NCBI GenBank assembly: GCA_021776635.1
Contig: JAJFFN010000016.1
Location: 169,557 to 233,556 of the forward strand
Direction: 5' to 3'
Length of the DNA stretch: 64,000 nt
Source of the DNA: Robiginitomaculum sp.
Lineage (GTDB): Bacteria > Pseudomonadota > Alphaproteobacteria > Caulobacterales > Maricaulaceae
In this document: piece after piece, positions 16,113 through 25,797 of the stretch
Position numbering within the stretch: the first letter of the stretch is position 1
How the letters are laid out: every line of letters starts with the position of its first letter
The notes under the pieces: model-generated
The model's database searches: none
Told to the model about the DNA's origin: nothing
The model's input: the letters and a program-made list of their open reading frames with translations, nothing else
Translations under genes and position numbers: made by a program

Positions 16113-17131
16113 TGATTAACCCTGTCATTTTTGGCTGCCGCGGCCCTGAATTGCTTCCCACAGAAGCCGTGTTTTTTCGCGATTGTAATCCTTGGGGCTT
16201 TATCCTGTTTGGTCGCAATATTGAGACCCCAAACCAAGTTCGCCGCCTTTGTGCAGATTTACGCAATACCGTCGGGCGCGATACCTTGATTTTTATAGAT
16301 CAAGAAGGGGGGCGTGTGCAAAGACTTGGCCCGCCCCATTGGCGGAAAGTACCCTATGCATTTGATTTTGGCGAGCTTTATAGATTAAACAAACAAGACG
16401 GGTTACGTGCAATTTGGCTGAACTTTCGCTTGATTGCTGCAGAGCTAATAGATGTCGGCATTAACGCCAATTGTGCGCCTGTGTTAGATTTACCTGTGTT
16501 CGGTGCGGATGCAATTATTTCGGACAGAGCTTTTTCGCGATGCCCTGATGAAATGATCGAAATGGCAAATGCTTGTATCAATGGATTGACGGCTGGGGGC
16601 GTTGTGCCCGTTATTAAGCATATACCTGGTCATGGCCGCGCCCTTGTGGACAGCCATAAGGCCTTACCGGTAATAACTGAGACAATTGAAGAATTAGACG
16701 CGAGCGATTTTATACCCTTTAAAGCTTTGTCTGCTACACCTATCGCCATGACGGCTCATATAGTCCTTGAGAAGGTTGATGCAAAAAACCCAATAACAGT
16801 TTCAAGACAAGCATTCCAAACAATCGTCCGCGAAAAAATCGGTTTTAAGGGTCTGGTCATGAGTGATGATCTCGATATGAAGGCTTTAAGTGGCAGTTTG
16901 GATGATTTGGCAGAGCAAACGCTAGATGCTGGTTGTGACATTGTCTTACAGTGTAATGGTCACTTAAACGACATGGTAAAGGTGGCCAAAGGTCTAAAGC
17001 CGCTGACAGGCGACAGCTTACGCCGTGCTCAACAAGCCGAATTAAGGAACGCGTTAATAGAGCCAATTAACACCGAGACGGCGTTAGAAGAATACGAGGC
17101 ATTGATGCGCCAATTGGATCCGGCCACATGA
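16109..17131 (+). CDS. nagZ: Beta-N-acetylhexosaminidase NagZ
   Basis: This encodes 340 residues of GH3 type. KHIPGHGRALVDSHKALP carries the family lysine-histidine motif and the catalytic Asp-His dyad loop, and MSDDLDMKAL supplies the nucleophile aspartate. It removes N-acetylglucosamine from anhydromuropeptides in cytoplasmic cell-wall recycling. I take the ATG at 16109, which overlaps the SPOR stop (ATGA), rather than the start at 16061 inside that gene. It overlaps scpA by ATGA. Confidence 0.93.
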   Translation: MMINPVIFGCRGPELLPTEAVFFRDCNPWGFILFGRNIETPNQVRRLCADLRNTVGRDTLIFIDQEGGRVQRLGPPHWRKVPYAFDFGELYRLNKQDGLRAIWLNFRLIAAELIDVGINANCAPVLDLPVFGADAIISDRAFSRCPDEMIEMANACINGLTAGGVVPVIKHIPGHGRALVDSHKALPVITETIEELDASDFIPFKALSATPIAMTAHIVLEKVDAKNPITVSRQAFQTIVREKIGFKGLVMSDDLDMKALSGSLDDLAEQTLDAGCDIVLQCNGHLNDMVKVAKGLKPLTGDSLRRAQQAELRNALIEPINTETALEEYEALMRQLDPAT

Positions 17132-17952
17132 CCAAAGATTTCCAAGATGATTTAGCATTTGAGGCTGTTGATGATGCCGTAGAAGAAGGGCGTGCGCTAA
17201 TCCTTGATATTGATGGCTATGAAGGCCCACTGCATTTATTATTAGAATTAGCCCGTATGCAAAAGGTAGATTTGGCGCGTATTTCTATTTTGGAGCTGGC
17301 CGATCAATATGTAGATTTCATAAAAAGTGCCAAAGATTTGCGGATTGAATTGGCGGCTGATTATCTTGTGATGGCGGCTTGGCTAGCTTATCTTAAATCG
17401 CGTCTAATTTTGCCGGCTCAAGACGGTGAAGAGCAACTTCCTGAGGCCGAAGAACTGGCCGCGCATTTAGCCTTTAGACTGCAAAGGCTCGATGCAATGC
17501 GCCGTGCCTCTGATGGTTTGTTCAAATTAAAAATGACAGGGCATAGTGTTTTCGTACGCGGGGCACCAGAGGGTTTGCGTTCTAGAACTTCCCCTTTGTA
17601 TCAAGCCGAGATATTCGATTTGCTCAAAGCATATGGAGATATTCGTTCTCAGGCGACTATTCGCAATCATAAATTACCAGTACCATTGGTTTTAGCACTT
17701 GTAGAGGCCCGCCAACGGTTGCACCGTGCGATTGGCGGAAAGATGGACTGGCTGACGTTTGATGAGTTGCTCCCTGATAGCGCAGATTTTGATAGACCAC
17801 TGCCAAGTAAAACGATCAAAGCCAGTTCTTTGCTCGCAGGATTGGAATTGGCCAAGGAAGGTAAGTTGGAAATCAAACAAGCCAAGGCATATGCCCCAAT
17901 TTATATGCGCGGTAAGTCCAGTAAACCAAGTAAAAATGAGGAACAATCATGA
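17128..17952 (+). CDS. scpA: Segregation and condensation protein A
   Basis: This encodes 274 residues. GYEGPLHLLLELARMQKVDLARISILELADQY is the ScpA N-terminal signature that binds the SMC neck, and a C-terminal winged-helix part (about 190-260) binds the SMC head. It is the kleisin of the bacterial condensin SMC-ScpAB. It overlaps nagZ and scpB by ATGA, so all three are translationally coupled. Confidence 0.93.
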   Translation: MTKDFQDDLAFEAVDDAVEEGRALILDIDGYEGPLHLLLELARMQKVDLARISILELADQYVDFIKSAKDLRIELAADYLVMAAWLAYLKSRLILPAQDGEEQLPEAEELAAHLAFRLQRLDAMRRASDGLFKLKMTGHSVFVRGAPEGLRSRTSPLYQAEIFDLLKAYGDIRSQATIRNHKLPVPLVLALVEARQRLHRAIGGKMDWLTFDELLPDSADFDRPLPSKTIKASSLLAGLELAKEGKLEIKQAKAYAPIYMRGKSSKPSKNEEQS

Positions 17953-18725
17953 GTGATAAAGGGAACAATAGACCTAAATCATCATCAAGAGTTGAAACGG
18001 CTGCAGCAGGCATAGAAAATGATGTGATCGACTTAAATGAACGCTTACAGACACGCTCTGATGGGGAAACCATGCAAGCCGATATGCGTTTGCTAGAGGC
18101 CCTGCTATTTGCTGCGGTTGAACCCATTGATATTGAGACTTTGCGTGAGCGCATGCCAGAGGGTTGCGATGTCGGTGCATTGATTGCAAGGCTAGCCCGA
18201 GACTATGCGGGGCGCGGGATAAATTTGGTGCGTGTAGCCGAGCGTTGGCGGTTCCAAACCGCGCCAGATATGGAGCATAAACTGGTAGATATTCGTGAAG
18301 CCCCGCGTAAATTATCTAAGGCGGCCCTCGAAACGCTGGCCATTATTGCTTATCACCAACCCGTTACCCGTCCCGAAATAGAAGATGTACGCGGAGTAGC
18401 TGTGTCGGGCGGTACACTTGATGTGCTTATGGAGTTGGGCTGGATACGAATCCGTGGTCGCCGCAGAACACCTGGGCGGCCTGTGACATACGGAACGACA
18501 GAAAATTTCCTTGCCCACTTTAATTTGGAACAAATTACAGACCTTCCTGGTCGAGACGACCTGAAAGCTGCAGGACTGCTTGATCCACGTTTGCCTAAAG
18601 ATTTTGAAGTTCCCACGCCTATGATGTCAATGGATATTGACGAAGACCCTGTTGAAGAGGAAGACGACGGAGAGTTTGTCATGGATTTTATGGAAGACGA
18701 CGAAAAACCCAGTTTGGACGATTAA
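17949..18725 (+). CDS. scpB: Segregation and condensation protein B
   Basis: This encodes 258 residues. Two winged-helix domains span about 40-200 (LEALLFAAVEPIDIETLRERMP; KAALETLAIIAYHQPVTRPEIEDVRGV; GRRRTPGRPVTYGTTENFLAHF), typical of ScpB. The N-terminal 35 residues are polar and the C-terminal 40 are very acidic (EDPVEEEDDGEFVMDFMEDDE). It is the accessory dimer of condensin. The tatABC genes that often follow scpB in this class are absent; parE converges from the other strand 24 bases away. Confidence 0.93.
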   Translation: MSDKGNNRPKSSSRVETAAAGIENDVIDLNERLQTRSDGETMQADMRLLEALLFAAVEPIDIETLRERMPEGCDVGALIARLARDYAGRGINLVRVAERWRFQTAPDMEHKLVDIREAPRKLSKAALETLAIIAYHQPVTRPEIEDVRGVAVSGGTLDVLMELGWIRIRGRRRTPGRPVTYGTTENFLAHFNLEQITDLPGRDDLKAAGLLDPRLPKDFEVPTPMMSMDIDEDPVEEEDDGEFVMDFMEDDEKPSLDD

Positions 18726-18749
18726 AGCTTGATGAATAATGCTTGATGA

Positions 18750-20753
18750 TTAGAGATTTAAATCTTCTACGAAGCGGGCATTGTCCTGAATATATTGATA
18801 GCGCAAATCTGCACTTTTCCCCATCAACGTTTCGACCAGTGCTTCGGTGCTTGGTAAGTTTTCTGGGTCAAGTGTAATCCGGGCGAGCGTCCGTGTCTCT
18901 GCGTCCATGGTCGTAACTTTTAACTGAGCCGGCATCATTTCACCTAAGCCTTTAAATCGGCCTATTTCGATTTTTCCGCGCCCTTTAAATTCGGTTTCAA
19001 TTAACCGGTCTTTGTGTGCTTCATCGTTAGCATACATTGATTTCCCGCCTTGGCTTATCCTAAACAGCGGTGGCATAGCCATATAAAGACGGCCTTCATC
19101 AATAAGTGTTGGCATATAGCGGTAGAAAAACGTAATCAGCAAAGCCGCAATATGTGCTCCGTCAACATCTGCATCGGTCATAATTATGACACGCTCATAA
19201 CGCAGGTCATCTGGATTAAATTTTTTACCGATACCGACGCCCAGTGCCGTCGCCAAATCGTTGATTTCTTTATTGGCCTGGATTTTTGCAAGGCTTGCAC
19301 TCTCGACATTAAGGATTTTACCTTTTAGGGGCAAAATGGCTTGGGTTTTACGGTTGCGTGCTTGCTTGGCTGAGCCGCCCGCACTTTCGCCCTCAACGAT
19401 GAATATTTCTGTGTCTTCGGCTGATTTATTTGAGCAGTCTGCCAATTTACCTGGCAAGCGAAGTTTTCGTGTTGCGGCCTTGCGCTTTACATCGCGCGCT
19501 TTACGGCGGCGCATGCGGTCATTGGCCTGTTCAATGACATATTCCAACAGCTTAGTGGCGTCTTTGGGGGAACCAACAAGCCAGTGATCAAAGGGGTCAC
19601 GCACTGCATTTTCGACAATACGCGCGGCTTCGGTATTAGAGAGGCGGTCTTTGGTTTGACCTTGGAATTCAGGATTTGATAAGAATACAGATATTAATGC
19701 ACCCGTAGAATTCATGACATCATCAGGGGTTATATTCGCAGCTTTTTTCGACATGCCGGAAATATCGGCATATGCGCGTAATCCTTTGGTAAGGGCGGCC
19801 CGTAAGCCGGCCTCGTGGGTGCCGCCGCTTAAGGTTGGGACCGTATTACAATAGGAGCGTACAAAGCTATCAGCATCGCCAAACCCTTGCGGTGACCAGC
19901 TAACGGCCCATTCAACCCGGCCATGCCCGGCATCCGATTTACTGCGGCCCTTAAATGTTTCCGAAGTAACTGTGACTTTATTTCCCAGCGTTTCTTCGAG
20001 AAAATCTGCCAAACCGCCTGGAAATAGGAAAACGGCTTCCGCAGGAATTGTTTCCAGATTTGCAACGAGTTCAGGTGCGCATTTCCACCTAATTTCTACA
20101 CCCGGCTGAAGATAAGCTTTTGCGCGCGCCATGCGGAACAAACGCGCAGGAGAAAAATGAGTTTTCGCGCCAAATATTTGCTCGTCAGGGTGAAAGGAAA
20201 TTTTTGTCCCGCGCCTATTTGCAATATCCCCAAGCTTTTCCAATGCGCCAATTGGTTTGCCGCGCTTAAAGCTTTGCCGATAAAGTTTTTTGCCGCGTGC
20301 CACTTCGACAATCAGGTGATCTGAGAGCGCATTAACAACGGACACGCCGACCCCATGTAAACCGCCAGATGTTTCGTAGGCACTGCTGTCAAATTTACCG
20401 CCGGAATGAAGTTCTGTCATAATGACTTCAAGGGCTGATTTGGTTTTAAATTTCGGGTGCGGATCAATGGGAATACCACGGCCATTATCCGAAACGGATA
20501 AATAACCACCATTGTCAAGTTCAACTTCGATACGAGTGGCATGACCCGCCACGGCTTCGTCCATTGAATTATCAATAACTTCGGCGAAAAGATGGTGTAG
20601 TGCGCGTGCATCCGTTCCGCCAATATACATGCCAGGACGTAGGCGAACGGGCTCTAGGCCTTCTAATACCTGAATATCCTTAGCGGAATAATCTTTCTCT
20701 GCATTCGTTTTCGCAGAGCCGCTAAAGAGTTCATTTTGATTCGCTTTTGCCAT
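18750..20753 (-). CDS. parE: DNA topoisomerase IV subunit B
   Basis: This encodes 667 residues. The GHKL ATPase domain shows EVIDNSMDEAV, DNGRGIP and SGGLHGVGVSVVNALS; the TOPRIM domain shows VEGESAGGSAKQ, ILPLKGKILNVE and MTDADVDGAHI; RFKGLGEMMPAQL lies near the end. It is the ATPase subunit that powers decatenation with ParC. The length and the KGLGEM region without a GyrB insertion favour ParE over GyrB. The ATG has GGGTAT upstream. ParC is not in the window. Confidence 0.9.
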   Translation of the reverse strand: MAKANQNELFSGSAKTNAEKDYSAKDIQVLEGLEPVRLRPGMYIGGTDARALHHLFAEVIDNSMDEAVAGHATRIEVELDNGGYLSVSDNGRGIPIDPHPKFKTKSALEVIMTELHSGGKFDSSAYETSGGLHGVGVSVVNALSDHLIVEVARGKKLYRQSFKRGKPIGALEKLGDIANRRGTKISFHPDEQIFGAKTHFSPARLFRMARAKAYLQPGVEIRWKCAPELVANLETIPAEAVFLFPGGLADFLEETLGNKVTVTSETFKGRSKSDAGHGRVEWAVSWSPQGFGDADSFVRSYCNTVPTLSGGTHEAGLRAALTKGLRAYADISGMSKKAANITPDDVMNSTGALISVFLSNPEFQGQTKDRLSNTEAARIVENAVRDPFDHWLVGSPKDATKLLEYVIEQANDRMRRRKARDVKRKAATRKLRLPGKLADCSNKSAEDTEIFIVEGESAGGSAKQARNRKTQAILPLKGKILNVESASLAKIQANKEINDLATALGVGIGKKFNPDDLRYERVIIMTDADVDGAHIAALLITFFYRYMPTLIDEGRLYMAMPPLFRISQGGKSMYANDEAHKDRLIETEFKGRGKIEIGRFKGLGEMMPAQLKVTTMDAETRTLARITLDPENLPSTEALVETLMGKSADLRYQYIQDNARFVEDLNL

Positions 20754-20778
20754 AGAGATACCCTGTCTGAATCATGCA

Positions 20779-20798
20779 AAAAATACTAGAGTATTTTT
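20779..20798. other. 20-bp AT-rich inverted repeat upstream of parE
   Basis: AAAAATACT and AGTATTTTT are separated by two bases, 26 bases before the parE start and 55 bases after the autotransporter stop. It could be a weak terminator of the autotransporter or a site in the parE promoter; the sequence does not decide. Confidence 0.35.
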
Positions 20799-20852
20799 GA
20801 GGTAAAACCGTTAATAGACTAAAAATTCTTATAAAAAAACCAGGTATAGAGA

Positions 20853-23800
20853 CTAGAAAATCAACCGTACGACAACGCGCGCAGTATGACGGATAAACCC
20901 GCTTCTGATATCTGTATCATAGTCAAATGCGAAGGAAGCAAAATTACTACCAGAAGCGAATGTAATGCCAAGTAAAATCCCGCTTTCCGGTATGCCTTCT
21001 GATGATAGGGCGAATGGTGTTGTACCGTTCACAAAACGGCCCGTCGTGTTTATGCCGCCACTGATGATGTCATTGCGGTACCCAACACGTAGTGATGGTG
21101 AAAGCCATGCGTTTTTACGTGCAAAATTTGCACCAAATTCTAACATTCCTGTGGCAGTGCCAATATCAACTTGGCGACTATCAATATTTTGGACGATGGC
21201 TGCTGAACCTTGTTCAGTAAAGGCATTCTCGTTCATATTTAAATATGAGAAAGATGCAGAAGGACGGACAAAATACTTATTGCCAAATTCAAAGTCATAA
21301 CCAGCAGTAGCAACGCCGTTGAAATGGTGACCAGACCAATCCCCCTGTGCATTTTCGCTTAAGCTACCTACAACGACGTTACGATTAGATTCGTAATCGT
21401 CATAACCGCCACCAGCATATAAATCGATGCCCAATTTGCCAAATTCCAAGCCGCCATAAATGCCGCCTTGGATTGTCAAAACATCTAATGGTTCATCAAT
21501 ACCAAGAACATCTTCGACTTCGGTTGTTGCAAAACCAATATTAATACCGGCATTATGGAAAGGACCAAATGCAGTATCAAAACCGCCAGTAATACCAAAG
21601 CCGAAACCACGATATTGCTCTGATAAGCCGGTAATACTTTTGTCCGCATAAAAGGCAAATTGTTCAACCCATAAACCGCCAGGTTTTTCTTGTGACCGTC
21701 GGGCGCTGTCTAGGTGAGAGCCGACAGCCCCTGTTGCACCGTCAATATTTGCCATAACAAATTGTACGGCGGCGGCTGAAAACTCTGGTAAAAGCTGGTT
21801 GTAAGCCGTGTTAAAACTAGTTTGGTCGGTTAGTCCGACAAATGCTAAGCCAAGTTCGTCTGAATTTTGCAGCGCTTCAAATGCAGATGTAAATGCGGCT
21901 GCTTGTACAACGTCTAGTCCAAGTTCTGCTGTACTTCGCAATTCAAGCGTAAGAACAAGTGCATTGGCATCTAGGGGATCTCTCGTGAGGACTGTGTTAT
22001 ACAAGAAAGGTGAATTTTCGCCGCGTATATTACCAAAATTGGCACTGGCTATGAGTGACCCAGCCTGGATAATCGTAAAGGAAGTGGATGGGTTTGCCAA
22101 AACTGTTCCTAAGCGCGGATCAATAGTTGCACCATCTTCAAGCGTTACAGTTCCAGAAGCGACCATAACGGAAGCATCGCCAGACACAGGGTCTATAAAT
22201 GGCGCATAGGTAGATGTGCTATCTATTGTTGCGGCAGTTATGTTGAAATCAGCGGGGTCATTAATAGTCAGGGAGCTGCCCCCAGTTACCATGACATCTA
22301 GCTGTCCATCACTGTCAGAGATAGAGCCCGAAACCGCAGAGCCGCCTGAAATAAACAATCCGTCGAAGCCGTCGCCAAATGAAATATTGCCAGTAACGGT
22401 TCCGCCTTCAATATTGAGTAAATCGTCGCCACTCCCGAGTAAAATATCACCAGATATAGTCGGCGTAGTGGCGACCAATGTGTCAGGGTCCGTAAACACA
22501 GTTTGGTTGAGTAAAAATCCAGCCGTGTTCGCTGATACATCAATAGCTATAAGATTGAAATTAGATGCAGCGTCACCAATGCCGACAGGTGTGATACCGA
22601 GGGCTTCTACATTTCCGCTATTGTTTAACACGATAAATGTGCCTGAGGCATCGCGAATAGCAACAGCTTCGCCTTCTCGTGTCGTCACAACGGCTGATAT
22701 GCTACCAATATTCGTGATACTCTCAAGAGATCCGCCAGCTAAGATATCAATCGCAGTTGCGAAAATTACGTTAGGCGTATGGATGTTATCTGGGTCTGCA
22801 AATGAAGAATCTAAGGCTTCAAACCCACGTGCAAGTATTGAGCCAGAGTTGTTGATCCGTTCAGCAATGCCGCCGCCGCCGATTACGATGACGCGCGCAT
22901 GAGAATCAGGCGTTGCAACGATATTCGTCGGATCCGTTCCGCTACGGTAAACGGTTGCCCCCATAGTTCTGGTGTTGTTGAAACCACCGTCAAGTCTGGC
23001 ATCGCTGAGGGAAAAAGCTGTTGCGTTTACATCATCCAAATAACCATCCGAAACCAGCAGGCCTTGATTTACAAAAGCATATTGTAGGTCGGCATCAAAG
23101 TCCTCGTCCGTAGGATCCGTAATTTGCGCAACCAGCCCTATGGCAATTGGTGTGCCATTCCCGTCAATCAATACGGCGGGTGCACTGCCGGTCATATTGA
23201 CACCGCCAGTAGCAATGAGAGCACCTGTTGTTTCATCCGTGCGCTCGGCAAAATGAACACCGCCATCAATATTACCGCTAATGCTTATAGCAGGCCCTGC
23301 TTGTCTAAGGTTGCCTGTATCCGCAAGATTATCTCTGAGTAATAATGAGCCGCGCGTCGATTGCGCGTTGCCGGCGCTATCAACAAACCCGGTTGTGAGT
23401 ATGGTATTGCTAACACTTAACCCACCAGAAATATCACCAGAAATATTGACGGCCTGACTGTTCTCGCCTGTAGCAGCCACTGAGCCATTTATTGCCAGAT
23501 TACCTATGATATTGCCAACAATATCAATGCCAACACTGTCTCGACCAAAGACACCCAAAGAACCATCTTGTGTGAGATTGCCTGTAATCGTCGATAAATT
23601 CGCTAGGCGAACACCTGCGGAATCTTGACCTCTTATGCTTGTTTGTCCTGCATTGGTAATATTACCAGTAAAGGGTGTTGCCCCGGAAATAAGGATACCT
23701 GTTCGTCCTGTACCTGTTACAATGTCGCTTGTCGGTGTAATACCGTCCGTAGGGGCTGCTCCGGTAAGGTTAATTGTACCGTTATTGACGAAATTACCTG

Positions 23801-24092
23801 TGACCCCTGTAATGAGGACGCCCGTTGTATTATCTGCGTCGGTAGATGCTAAAGTGCCGTCATTTGTTACATTATTATCAGAGTCCATCGTCACGGCTGC
23901 TCCGGTGGTAACAGTGACAGAACCCGTAGAGGTAATTGTCACATCAGATGCAACGCCGCCGTCACCTGCTGTAGACGTTTGGACGCCAGTCGTTTGTTCG
24001 TCAGTGATTTCAACTTGTGCGAATGCAGAAGATGCAAGAGCCGTGACCAAGACCGAGGTGGCAGTGCTAGCAAAAAGGTGGCGAAGTTTCAT
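20853..24092 (-). CDS. Autotransporter (type Va secretion) with beta-helix passenger
   Basis: This encodes 1,079 residues from the ATG at 24092; the frame is open up to 24167 but the signal peptide MKLRHLFASTATSVLVTALASSAFA starts here. The passenger (about 27-770) is Gly/Asn/Thr/Ile-rich with repeated short beta motifs (NNVTNDGTL, GNFVNNGTINL, GNITNAG, ITGNLTQDGSLGVFG) typical of a beta-helix. The C-terminal 270 residues form an autotransporter barrel (GFGFGITGGFDTAFGPFHNAGINIGF) and end in VVVRLIF, the terminal aromatic needed for BAM recognition. It is probably an adhesin or surface protein. No protease triad is evident. Confidence 0.9.
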   Translation of the reverse strand: MKLRHLFASTATSVLVTALASSAFAQVEITDEQTTGVQTSTAGDGGVASDVTITSTGSVTVTTGAAVTMDSDNNVTNDGTLASTDADNTTGVLITGVTGNFVNNGTINLTGAAPTDGITPTSDIVTGTGRTGILISGATPFTGNITNAGQTSIRGQDSAGVRLANLSTITGNLTQDGSLGVFGRDSVGIDIVGNIIGNLAINGSVAATGENSQAVNISGDISGGLSVSNTILTTGFVDSAGNAQSTRGSLLLRDNLADTGNLRQAGPAISISGNIDGGVHFAERTDETTGALIATGGVNMTGSAPAVLIDGNGTPIAIGLVAQITDPTDEDFDADLQYAFVNQGLLVSDGYLDDVNATAFSLSDARLDGGFNNTRTMGATVYRSGTDPTNIVATPDSHARVIVIGGGGIAERINNSGSILARGFEALDSSFADPDNIHTPNVIFATAIDILAGGSLESITNIGSISAVVTTREGEAVAIRDASGTFIVLNNSGNVEALGITPVGIGDAASNFNLIAIDVSANTAGFLLNQTVFTDPDTLVATTPTISGDILLGSGDDLLNIEGGTVTGNISFGDGFDGLFISGGSAVSGSISDSDGQLDVMVTGGSSLTINDPADFNITAATIDSTSTYAPFIDPVSGDASVMVASGTVTLEDGATIDPRLGTVLANPSTSFTIIQAGSLIASANFGNIRGENSPFLYNTVLTRDPLDANALVLTLELRSTAELGLDVVQAAAFTSAFEALQNSDELGLAFVGLTDQTSFNTAYNQLLPEFSAAAVQFVMANIDGATGAVGSHLDSARRSQEKPGGLWVEQFAFYADKSITGLSEQYRGFGFGITGGFDTAFGPFHNAGINIGFATTEVEDVLGIDEPLDVLTIQGGIYGGLEFGKLGIDLYAGGGYDDYESNRNVVVGSLSENAQGDWSGHHFNGVATAGYDFEFGNKYFVRPSASFSYLNMNENAFTEQGSAAIVQNIDSRQVDIGTATGMLEFGANFARKNAWLSPSLRVGYRNDIISGGINTTGRFVNGTTPFALSSEGIPESGILLGITFASGSNFASFAFDYDTDIRSGFIRHTARVVVRLIF

Positions 24093-24361
24093 ACTTAGTC
24101 CCAAACTTATATATATACGAGCACACCTTAACGGCTCCCCGCATTGATTCAAAGTGTTTCTAGACAATCAAATGCCCCGCGTCGACACTTTATTGATTAC
24201 AAACTGCAGAGTTTTTGCTCATATTATGAGGAATGCCGTGGTTATGAGTAATGCTGTCGGTTATTTCGCCACGGACGGGAATCTTTTGGGTGCACACGCT
24301 TATAAAGACAAGCCCGATAATCCTTGCAATTTGTTAGCTGTCGCGATTACATTGTAATATA

Positions 24362-24395
24362 CGAAGAACAAATTACGGCGAAGAACAAATTACGG
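24362..24395. repeat. 17-bp perfect tandem repeat before the amidohydrolase start
   Basis: cgaagaacaaattacgg occurs at 24362-24378 and again at 24379-24395. The second copy runs into the GGGG that serves as ribosome binding site for the ATG at 24407. Confidence 0.9.
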
Positions 24396-24406
24396 GGATT
24401 TTGCAA

Positions 24407-25795
24407 ATGATAAAAACATCAACCGCTTATACAATCATAGTAGCGTCTGTGCTGGCATTGGTTGGCTTTTCATATTTTCAAACTACGCAAAAAGAAGATG
24501 CGCAGAAAGTCGCTGCGGCGTATATGTCGACTTATGTACCACATAAAAGCGAGCAAACTCTGATTATTAACGCTCATATTCTTGACGGAATTGGGGGAGA
24601 ATTTAGTAACGGCGCCGTACTCATGAAAGACGGTAAAGTTTCTTATATTGGTGATTTCAAAGCCGGTGCTTGGGACGATATACCTACAATCGATGCTAAA
24701 GGCGGCTGGGTTACCCCAGGCGTAATCGACGTACATTCGCATTTAGGTGTGTATGCAACGCCTAGAGTTAGGGCGCATTCAGACGGAAATGATGCGACCA
24801 GTCCGATTACTGCAGAAGTATATGCTGAGCACGGTATATGGCCACAAGACCAAGGGTTTGCAGAAGCGTTAGCCGGTGGGGTAACGACATTGCACATATT
24901 ACCGGGGTCAGCCAATCTGTTTGGTGGACGGGGCATAACTTTGCGCAATAAGCCGTCGCGAACCGTGCAAGGTATGAAGTTTCCAGACGCGCCCTATACG
25001 CTAAAAATGGCGTGCGGAGAGAACCCGAAACGTGTTTATGGGCAAAAGGGAGGGCCGGCTTCGCGCATGGGCAATTTCGCCCATTACCGCAAAAACTGGA
25101 TCAAAGCACAAGGCTATAAAGATAAGCTAGATAAAGGTGAAATCACACCTGGTAAACGCAACCTACAACTGGAGACTTTGGCCGGCGTACTTAGCGGTGA
25201 TATTTTGGTGCAAATGCATTGCTACCGCGCTGATGAAATGGCGCAAGTTCTCGATATGGCTAAAGAATTTGGCTATAAAGTCAGCAGTTTCCACCACGCC
25301 GTTGAGGCCTATAAAATTCCTGACCTTCTAAAAGAAGCAGGCACCTGCGCCGCTATGTGGTCGGATTGGTGGGGCTTTAAAATGGAAAGTTATGACGGTA
25401 TTCGAGAAAACATTCCCTTCGTTCATGCAGGCGGTGCCTGTGCTCTTATTCATTCCGATAGCGCCAATAATATACAAAGGCTTAATCAGGAAATCGCCAA
25501 GGCATGGGCCCACGGCAATCGGGCAGGTCTGAATATAAGCAAGGCGGATGCCTGGAAATGGATATCTTCAAATCCTGCCAAAGCTATCGGTGTTTCAGAG
25601 ACTACCGGCTCCTTGGAAGTTGGCAAGCGTGCCGATGTGGTGATTTGGAATGGGGACCCATTTTCGACCTATACCAAAGCGCGTAAAGTTTATATGGACG
25701 GCGTGTTGATGTTTGACCGAGACACAGGCCTAAAACCCATGAGTGATTTTAAGCTTGGCCAACCAGGTTCAAGCGCAGCAAGCGCGGGAGAATAG
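24407..25795 (+). CDS. Exported metal-dependent amidohydrolase
   Basis: This encodes 462 residues. An N-terminal hydrophobic segment (about 3-22) is a signal anchor. The amidohydrolase barrel follows: GVIDVHSHLG (HxH metal ligands at about 110), VQMHCYRADEM and SSFHHAVEAY (later His ligands), ALIHSDSANN (metal Asp) and the returning beta-sandwich GSLEVGKRADVVIWNGDPFS. It should hydrolyse a C-N bond in the periplasm; imidazolonepropionase and prolidase-type relatives are closest in pattern, but the substrate is unknown. The ATG at 24407 suits GGGG better than the TTG at 24401. Two bases separate it from the next paralogue. Confidence 0.87.
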   Translation: MIKTSTAYTIIVASVLALVGFSYFQTTQKEDAQKVAAAYMSTYVPHKSEQTLIINAHILDGIGGEFSNGAVLMKDGKVSYIGDFKAGAWDDIPTIDAKGGWVTPGVIDVHSHLGVYATPRVRAHSDGNDATSPITAEVYAEHGIWPQDQGFAEALAGGVTTLHILPGSANLFGGRGITLRNKPSRTVQGMKFPDAPYTLKMACGENPKRVYGQKGGPASRMGNFAHYRKNWIKAQGYKDKLDKGEITPGKRNLQLETLAGVLSGDILVQMHCYRADEMAQVLDMAKEFGYKVSSFHHAVEAYKIPDLLKEAGTCAAMWSDWWGFKMESYDGIRENIPFVHAGGACALIHSDSANNIQRLNQEIAKAWAHGNRAGLNISKADAWKWISSNPAKAIGVSETTGSLEVGKRADVVIWNGDPFSTYTKARKVYMDGVLMFDRDTGLKPMSDFKLGQPGSSAASAGE

Positions 25796-25797
25796 AT

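Noticed and set aside
22216..22902. 228-residue ORF opposite the autotransporter
   Set aside because: It is a low-complexity shadow of the passenger repeats on the other strand.
24154..24357. 67-residue plus-strand ORF between the autotransporter and the amidohydrolase
   Set aside because: It overlaps the autotransporter 5' leader, has no ribosome site and shows no protein-like pattern.
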